In this document: positions 49,392 to 54,532 of the stretch, piece after piece
Layout: every line of letters begins with the position of its first letter
Position numbering within the stretch: the first letter of the stretch is position 1
DNA from: JBQTHI01 sp052390035
Lineage (GTDB): Bacteria > Actinomycetota > Acidimicrobiia > Spongiisociales > ZC4RG35
Reading direction: 5' to 3'
DNA length: 54,532 bases
NCBI GenBank assembly: GCA_052390035.1
Contig: JBQTHI010000055.1
Location: forward strand, 1 to 54,532
Notes under the pieces: generated by a model
What the model was told of the DNA's origin: nothing
Databases searched by the model: none
Seen by the model: the letters and a program-made list of their open reading frames with translations, nothing else
Position numbers and translations under genes: made by a program

Positions 49392-50393
49392 TCACTCCTC
49401 TTTGGCCCCGATCCGGTCTTCCAGCTCCTGACCGACCCGCTCGACGGCTGAAATGGCGGTCTTGTAGTCCATCCGCATTGGACCGATCACGCCAATCGAC
49501 CCTTCGGCACCACCCGCTTCGTAAGTGGCGGAGACCACGGCCAGATCGATGTCGTCTGAAACAGGAAGCTCGGCCCCGATCCGGATCGACACCCCGGAGG
49601 CATGGGCGAGCAGTTTGAATACCTCGGCCTCCCGCTCTAGCACTTCGAGAACCCGATGGACGGCGCCGAGACTGCTCCAAGCTTCAGCCATCTGCAGGGT
49701 CCCACCGACGTAAACCTCGCTCCCCGTCGACGCCGCCTTGCGGAGAACCTCAACAACATCTTCTGCCAAGCGGCGAACGTTCTCCGAACGTCCGGCGAAC
49801 AAATCACCCCACCCGAGACTCCGGCTCAGGTCAGCTCCGATCACCCGAGCAGCGAGTACCCGCTCTACCTCGGTCAGATCGTCGGGAGCCGGGACCTTTT
49901 CCAGTCGAAGGTGATGCTGTAGCACCCGACCCCGATCAGTGACCACCACGACCATCATCGACTGGGTGGCGAGCCGAACCAGATGAAGAGCTCGCACCAC
50001 CTCGCCGGTCGGGCCGGGTCCGACCACCACCGATGGGTAATGGGTGACCTCGGCCAACAGCTGTGAGGTGGCCTTGAGCAGATTCGAAAGCTCAAGTTGC
50101 ACGGATGAAAAGAACCCGGCGATGCGAGCCCGTTCCGAGCTCGGCAATAGGCTTTTGCCAAGTTGGTCGACGTAGTGGCGATAGGCGCGTGCGGTCGGTA
50201 TCCGGCCCGCAGAGGTGTGGGGCTGGATGACAAAACCCTCCCGCTCGAGGGCGGCCAGGTCGTTGCGGATGGTAGCCGCCGACACTCCGATGCTGGTTCC
50301 CTCGAGGATCGAACGGGAACTGACCGGCTCGCCGGTCTCGATGTGAGCCTCGACCAGGGCCCGGAGGACATCAGCGCGACGCTCCTCCAGCAT
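49392..50393 (-). CDS. hrcA: Heat-inducible transcription repressor HrcA
   Basis: 333 residues. The N-terminal winged helix is RRADVLRALVEAHIETGEPV, then GVSAATIRNDLAALEREGFV and TSAGRIPTARAYRHYVD, all classic HrcA. The C-terminal domain has the GAF-like fold (SIGVIGPMRMDY). It represses hrcA-dnaJ through CIRCE. The CIRCE palindrome lies 10-37 bases upstream of the ATG. The upstream gene hemW ends only five bases away, so the promoter must be inside hemW. Confidence 0.97.
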   Translation of the reverse strand: MLEERRADVLRALVEAHIETGEPVSSRSILEGTSIGVSAATIRNDLAALEREGFVIQPHTSAGRIPTARAYRHYVDQLGKSLLPSSERARIAGFFSSVQLELSNLLKATSQLLAEVTHYPSVVVGPGPTGEVVRALHLVRLATQSMMVVVVTDRGRVLQHHLRLEKVPAPDDLTEVERVLAARVIGADLSRSLGWGDLFAGRSENVRRLAEDVVEVLRKAASTGSEVYVGGTLQMAEAWSSLGAVHRVLEVLEREAEVFKLLAHASGVSIRIGAELPVSDDIDLAVVSATYEAGGAEGSIGVIGPMRMDYKTAISAVERVGQELEDRIGAKEE

Positions 50394-50397
50394 CAGA

Positions 50398-51600
50398 TCA
50401 AATTAGCACTCGTGGGGTGTTGAGTGCTAACACCGCTCTGGCCACTGCGTCGGTGAGTAGGGGCTCTTTCACCACCAATCGATCACCTTCTCGGCGAATC
50501 ACCCGAGCGGCTTCCAGCCTTTGCCCTTCGCCACTCGCCAGCAGAAGCTCGCCTGCCTCGCCCAGCTCCACTCCGGCGGTCCGCCGGATCCCAAGAAAGA
50601 TCCGCTCGACTTCGGCGTTCCAGCCAACCACCTCATCGGAGCCTGCCCGGGGCGATCGCCCGGCTTCGACCGCCGCCAGATATCCCTCCAACTGCCGCCG
50701 GTTGCGGGTCCGGCGGCCGCCGCGGTGCCCATGAGCGCCCATCCCAAACGCCACGTAGTCCGCCTGGGCCCATACCGCCATGTTGTATCTAACCGGGTGC
50801 CCTGGTTTGGCCCAGTTGGAGACTTCGTACCTGATCAGACCAGCGGACGCCAACACCTCACAGGCGAGGTCGTATTGGTCGGCTTGCAGGTCTGCATCGG
50901 GACCCTGAGCCCCCTCGGCTATCGAACGGAACAATTCGGTGCCGGGCTCGACAGTCAATGAGTAGCAGGAGATATGGTCGGGTACGAGAGAGAGCGCTTG
51001 ATCAAGAGTCGCCTTCCAACCCTTGAGCTCCTCACCGGGGGTGCCAAAGATCAGGTCGAGGTTGACCGAGCCAAAACCGGCGTTCCGGGCCGACGATACG
51101 GCCGAGACGACCTGATCCGGTCGGTGGCGACGTCCAAGGCCGATGAGCGTTCTCTGCCCGAAGCTTTGCGCACCGAATGACACCCGGTTGAAGCCAACCT
51201 CGATCAAGCCGGCGGCAAGCTCGTCGCTCCAGTCTTCCGGATTCGCCTCCAGCGAGACTTCGGCGTTGTCAGCGATCCCGAATCGTTGGTCGAGGGCATC
51301 AAGCAGGCGGCGCAACAGGCGAGGTTCCATTCGGCTGGGGGTTCCGCCGCCGAAATAGATCGAGTCGAGCTGTCGCCAGTCGGTAGAGGTCCGAATCTCC
51401 TTGTCGACGGCCGTGACATAACGCTCGACCAGGTCATCCAGGCCAGCGACGACCGCGAAGTCGCAATACGGACATACCCGCGCACAGAAAGGTATGTGGA
51501 CATAGGCCGACACCCATCCGGCGGCGGCATCGGCCAATTGGGGCGAATCCGGCGTCAGCTCCACGTCCTGCGCCCTGCGTCCGGTTTTCCTATTCAACAT
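50398..51600 (-). CDS. hemW: Radical SAM protein HemW (heme chaperone)
   Basis: 400 residues. The radical SAM cysteines are C39, C43 and C46 in CARVCPYCDF, with Phe where HemN has a fourth Cys, so this is HemW and not the oxygen-independent coproporphyrinogen oxidase. FGGGTPS and LEANPEDW follow. The heme-binding motif HNxxYW is replaced by YNMAVW here. HemW transfers heme to respiratory proteins. ATG 51600 overlaps the lepA stop. The last codons contain CIRCE. The hemW-hrcA-dnaJ order is common in actinobacteria and firmicutes. Confidence 0.92.
   Translation of the reverse strand: MLNRKTGRRAQDVELTPDSPQLADAAAGWVSAYVHIPFCARVCPYCDFAVVAGLDDLVERYVTAVDKEIRTSTDWRQLDSIYFGGGTPSRMEPRLLRRLLDALDQRFGIADNAEVSLEANPEDWSDELAAGLIEVGFNRVSFGAQSFGQRTLIGLGRRHRPDQVVSAVSSARNAGFGSVNLDLIFGTPGEELKGWKATLDQALSLVPDHISCYSLTVEPGTELFRSIAEGAQGPDADLQADQYDLACEVLASAGLIRYEVSNWAKPGHPVRYNMAVWAQADYVAFGMGAHGHRGGRRTRNRRQLEGYLAAVEAGRSPRAGSDEVVGWNAEVERIFLGIRRTAGVELGEAGELLLASGEGQRLEAARVIRREGDRLVVKEPLLTDAVARAVLALNTPRVLI
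50403..50430. promoter_or_regulatory. CIRCE operator for HrcA
   Basis: TTAGCACTC (50403-50411) and GAGTGCTAA (50422-50430) form a perfect nine-base inverted repeat, the CIRCE sequence. The spacer is ten bases here instead of the usual nine. The element lies inside the last codons of hemW (VLALNTPRVLI). HrcA binding here would repress hrcA and dnaJ. Confidence 0.93.
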
Positions 51601-53395
51601 CTACCCGAAGGGCGGCGACGAAGGCCTCCTGGGGCACCTCTACCGACCCCACCATCTTCATCCGCTTCTTCCCTTCCTTCTGCCGTTCGAGCAGTTTCCG
51701 CTTGCGGGAGATGTCCCCGCCATAACACTTGGCGATCACGTCCTTTCGCCGCGCCTTGACTGTCTCGCGGGCGATGATGCGGCCGCCTATGGCGGCCTGG
51801 ATTGGAACGTCGAAGAGCTGGCGAGGGATGAGTTCTTTGAGCCGCTCGGTCATAGCTTTGCCGTAGCTCTGCGCCTTGTCGCGATGGACGATCGACGAAA
51901 ACGCGTCGACCGGGACGGAGTTGAGGAGGACGTCGACCTTTACTAGATCCGAGGCCCGGTATCCGGCGGGTTCGTAGTCGAGGGAGGCGTAGCCCTTGGT
52001 CCGGGACTTGAGCACATCGAAAAAGTCGAACACCACTTCGCCGAGAGGGAGAAGATAAGTCAGCTCGACCCGTTCCGGCGAGAGGTAGTGCATGCTGGGG
52101 GCTTCTCCCCGCTTGACCTGGACCAGTTCCATGATCGGGCCGATGTATTCGGAAGGTGCGATGATCATCGCCCTGACGTAGGGCTCTTCGATACCGGTCC
52201 GGGCGTCGGGGTCGGGGAGATCCTGCGGTGAGCGGATCTCCTGGACCGCGCCGTTGGTGAGGTGGGCTCGGAAAGCGACCGAGGGGGCGGTCGCCACCAA
52301 GTCGAGCCCGTATTCCCGCTCGAGACGCTCGCGGACGATCTCCATGTGAAGCAACCCGAGAAAGCCGAGACGGAAGCCGAAGCCGAGCGCCCGGCTGGTT
52401 TCTGGTTCGTACTGGAGGGAGGCATCGTTGAGGGTCAGCTTGTCGAGGGCCTCGCGGAGTCGTTCGAAGTCGTCGCCGTCGGTCGGGAACAGCCCGGAAA
52501 AGACCATCGGCTTGGGTTCGTCATAACCGGGCAACGGGATGGTGGCGGACCGCCGAGCGGTGGTGACCGTGTCGCCAACCTTGATCCGCCCGATCTCCTT
52601 GACCCCGGTGATCAGATAACCAACCTCCCCAGGTCCGAGCGAGCTCAACTCGACGGCCTTCGGGGTGAGGACGCCCACCTCCTCCGTGCCGTGGCTCTCT
52701 CCGGTCGCCATGAACTTGATCTGTTCGCCGGCGGCGAGAGAGCCGTCGACCACCCTGATGTAACAAACCACCCCCCGGAAGGTGTCGTAGTAACTGTCGA
52801 ACACCAGGGCCCGAAGCGGCGCCTCCGGGTCTCCGGTGGGAGCAGGGACCCGGTCGACGATCTCTTCCAGCAGATGGTCGACCCCGGCCCCGGTCTTGGC
52901 GGACAGGGCTAGCACCTCTTCGGGTTTTCCGCCCAGGATCCCAACCAACTCCTCGGTGACTCGAGTCGGGTCAGCGGCCGGAAGGTCGATCTTGTTCAGG
53001 GCGGGTATGACCTCCAATCCGGCGTTGATGGCCAGATGGGCGTTGGCCAGGGTCTGGGCCTGAACACCCTGAGCGGCGTCGGCCAGCAAAAGGGCGCCTT
53101 CGCAAGCGGCGAGCGAACGTGACACCTCGTAGGAGAAGTCAACATGACCCGGCGTGTCGATCAGGTTGATGACGTATTCGAGCCCATCGTTGGCCTGGTA
53201 ATTGAGCCGCACCGCTTGGGCCTTGATGGTGATCCCCCGTTCACGTTCCAGATCCATCGAGTCCAGAACCTGTTCTCGCATGTCGCGGGCGGAGATCGCC
53301 CCGGTCCGTTCGAGGAGTCGGTCGGCCAGGGTCGATTTGCCGTGGTCGATGTGGGCGATGATGCAGAAGTTGCGGATGCGCGATGGGGGAAACAT
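51590..53395 (-). CDS. lepA: Elongation factor 4 (LepA)
   Basis: 601 residues, full length. GTPase motifs: G1 AHIDHGKST, G3 DTPGHVDF, G4 NKID. The EF4-specific C-terminal domain is present (MTERLKELIPRQLFDVPIQA and KCYGGDISRKRKLLERQKEG). EF4 acts on stalled or initiating ribosomes. ATG 53395 is divergent from rpsT with a 114-base shared promoter region, the usual rpsT-lepA arrangement. Confidence 0.97.
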   Translation of the reverse strand: MFPPSRIRNFCIIAHIDHGKSTLADRLLERTGAISARDMREQVLDSMDLERERGITIKAQAVRLNYQANDGLEYVINLIDTPGHVDFSYEVSRSLAACEGALLLADAAQGVQAQTLANAHLAINAGLEVIPALNKIDLPAADPTRVTEELVGILGGKPEEVLALSAKTGAGVDHLLEEIVDRVPAPTGDPEAPLRALVFDSYYDTFRGVVCYIRVVDGSLAAGEQIKFMATGESHGTEEVGVLTPKAVELSSLGPGEVGYLITGVKEIGRIKVGDTVTTARRSATIPLPGYDEPKPMVFSGLFPTDGDDFERLREALDKLTLNDASLQYEPETSRALGFGFRLGFLGLLHMEIVRERLEREYGLDLVATAPSVAFRAHLTNGAVQEIRSPQDLPDPDARTGIEEPYVRAMIIAPSEYIGPIMELVQVKRGEAPSMHYLSPERVELTYLLPLGEVVFDFFDVLKSRTKGYASLDYEPAGYRASDLVKVDVLLNSVPVDAFSSIVHRDKAQSYGKAMTERLKELIPRQLFDVPIQAAIGGRIIARETVKARRKDVIAKCYGGDISRKRKLLERQKEGKKRMKMVGSVEVPQEAFVAALRVDVE

Positions 53396-53509
53396 GGGTC
53401 GTGGGGGGCGCCTCGCATTGTATCGGGACCTCCCTCGCTGCTAATGTGCCCGCTCCGGCGGCTGCGCCGCCCGTTCGCAAGTCTCCAACCAAGAATTGAT
53501 AATTGCCGC

Positions 53510-53782
53510 ATGGCCAACATCAAGTCCCAGATCAAGCGCAACCGCCAGAACGTCGTCCGCCAGGCGCGTAACAAGGCAACCAAGTCCGAGTTGAGAACGC
53601 GGGTAAAGGCCGTTCGAACCGCGGCTGGTTCCGGCCAAGATGCCACCGAGTTGTTCCGCACCGCCCAGAAGACGCTCGACACCGCCGTGGCCAAGGGCCG
53701 CATGCACCGCAACACGGCCGCCCGGCGAAAGTCGCGGCTGGCCAAACTGGCCAATAGATCGCGAACCCAGGGTTCCACCTAA
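53510..53782 (+). CDS. rpsT: Ribosomal protein S20
   Basis: 90 residues from ATG 53510. MANIKSQIKRNRQNVVRQAR, then KATKSELRTRVKAV and KGRMHRNTAARRKSRLAKLA are the S20 signature. The C-terminal residues TQGST and the stop codon fall inside the palindromic repeat copy C. A longer open frame begins upstream but lacks support. Transcribed away from lepA. Confidence 0.96.
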   Translation: MANIKSQIKRNRQNVVRQARNKATKSELRTRVKAVRTAAGSGQDATELFRTAQKTLDTAVAKGRMHRNTAARRKSRLAKLANRSRTQGST

Positions 53783-53804
53783 CGATATCGTTGGTTACAG
53801 CCCC
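53761..53804 (+). repeat. Dispersed 3'-end palindromic repeat, copy C
   Basis: Starts CGAACCCAGGGTTCCA at 53762, overlapping the last codons of rpsT. The core AACGATATCGTT (53781-53792) is a 12-base perfect palindrome, extended weakly on both sides. It ends CAGCCCCAAG. Copies A and B share the ends and the central stem. It sits between convergent rpsT and the next minus-strand gene, so it could be the rpsT terminator. Confidence 0.7.
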
Positions 53805-53822
53805 AAGAATCAACGGTTTGCG

Positions 53823-54532
53823 CTACTCGCGGACGTCGAGAACAGCAATCACCTCTTTCACCGGGTAGGCGACCGAGGTGGTGGTGTCGGGTATGCCCAG
53901 AAAGGTCCAGGGTCCACCATCGACCCGCCATTGGACAAACCAGGCGTAGCGCACCTCCAGCGGATAGGAGGCGAGCGACGGATGGCATCGAGGGGTAGAA
54001 CCGGGCGGATCGCAGGTCTTCACCTCGTAGGTGTGGCGAGCAATGCCATCGGGATAACCGGTCAACAGGGGGAAGACCTCCGGAGGGAAGGTGACGGCGG
54101 CGCCGTCACCCCAATTGATGGTCACGGCTGCCACGCGGCCCTCCACCTCCAAGAGACGACCAAGTGGGTCAACAATCGAATCAGCGAAGGGTTGCGGCGG
54201 GGTAAGACCGAGATGGGTTTCGGCCCCGGTGAGCCCCCACGGCACCCTGGGATTGAGGACCGGACCAGGGTCTTGATGGACATAGTCTTTGACTAGATCC
54301 CAGGCGAGTAGGTCGGCCGGATCGACCTCGGTCGGCTCCGAGAGACAAACCGGATAGGTGACGTCGACATTCAAGGGCCCCCCTGGTACCCCGTCGGCGT
54401 CGTATCCCATGGTCGCCGACCCGTCGCCGTGCCGGGTGATGATCTCCCACCCGGTCCAGACCGAACGCCAATACCAACAAGTGCCGTTAGAGGCAGTGCC
54501 GACATCGGGATAGAGGCGGAGCGGAACCTCAA
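53823..54532 (-). CDS. Hypothetical protein, partial (5' end outside window)
   Basis: The minus-strand frame is open from the right edge to the stop at 53823, 236 codons with no start in view. It includes TCWYWRSVWTGWEII, then VTINWGDGAAVTFPPEV and HTYEVKTCDPPGS. INWGDG and the following HTY resemble a PKD-type beta domain, and the Trp-rich and Cys-containing composition fits an exported protein. ATG 54410 is internal and unlikely to be the true start. No family named. Convergent with rpsT. Confidence 0.65.
   Translation of the reverse strand, partial: EVPLRLYPDVGTASNGTCWYWRSVWTGWEIITRHGDGSATMGYDADGVPGGPLNVDVTYPVCLSEPTEVDPADLLAWDLVKDYVHQDPGPVLNPRVPWGLTGAETHLGLTPPQPFADSIVDPLGRLLEVEGRVAAVTINWGDGAAVTFPPEVFPLLTGYPDGIARHTYEVKTCDPPGSTPRCHPSLASYPLEVRYAWFVQWRVDGGPWTFLGIPDTTTSVAYPVKEVIAVLDVRE

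Overview
The window is high-GC DNA from a chromosome with actinobacterial gene content. It has a BldD-like regulator, a GlyQS-type glycyl-tRNA synthetase, a SigA-type sigma factor, and the order lepA-hemW-hrcA-dnaJ-rsmE-bldD-hit-phoH-7TM-HD-ybeY-corC-era. I infer an uncultured actinobacterium, possibly of the class Acidimicrobiia. That placement rests on gene content and style, not on any search.

Three kinds of region are visible. (1) Positions 1 to about 13,100 are accessory. They hold the start of an IS481-type transposase at the left edge, a cupin, a DrrA-type ABC exporter operon whose first permease is frameshifted, an RRM RNA-binding protein, and a frameshifted small membrane protein. 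A tightly coupled three-gene operon at 5917-8851 ends in a BrxD-like P-loop ATPase. Around it lie two intact vapBC toxin-antitoxin modules, one decayed vapBC module and a nitroreductase remnant. This block stops at a tRNA-Asn gene (13102-13173) whose 3' end faces the accessory side. (2) Positions 13,243-21,064 and 39,962-53,782 are core housekeeping: rpoD, dnaG, glyS, uppS and recO on one side; era, corC, ybeY, phoH, the HrcA/DnaJ heat-shock genes, hemW, lepA and rpsT on the other. Almost all are on the minus strand and many are translationally coupled. (3) Positions 21,164-39,965 form an 18.8 kb block between recO and era.

That block looks catabolic. A D-amino-acid oxidase gene is followed by a Dpp/Opp-type peptide importer operon (minus strand: binding protein, dppB, C, D, F, then a TauE/SafE permease). 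Divergent from the importer is a GntR-MFS-ornithine cyclodeaminase-gamma-glutamyltransferase operon. A second group, around another GntR regulator, has an aldehyde dehydrogenase and a GlcG/HbpS-like protein on one side. On the other side are a heme-oxygenase-like di-iron enzyme, a Rieske ferredoxin, a flavoprotein reductase with its own C-terminal Rieske domain, and a divergent SDR. The two GntR genes have similar TGTATA/TATACA-type palindromes in their divergent promoter regions.

The most interesting candidates are: the stand-alone BrxD-like ATPase/degenerate-ATPase operon; the di-iron oxidase with its dedicated electron-transfer genes; a dispersed 3'-end palindromic repeat present in three copies, one overlapping the rpsT stop codon; an SdrD-like domain inserted in the 7TM-HD phosphodiesterase; a CIRCE operator embedded in the 3' end of hemW; and a dppB gene with no ATG, GTG or TTG at its natural start.
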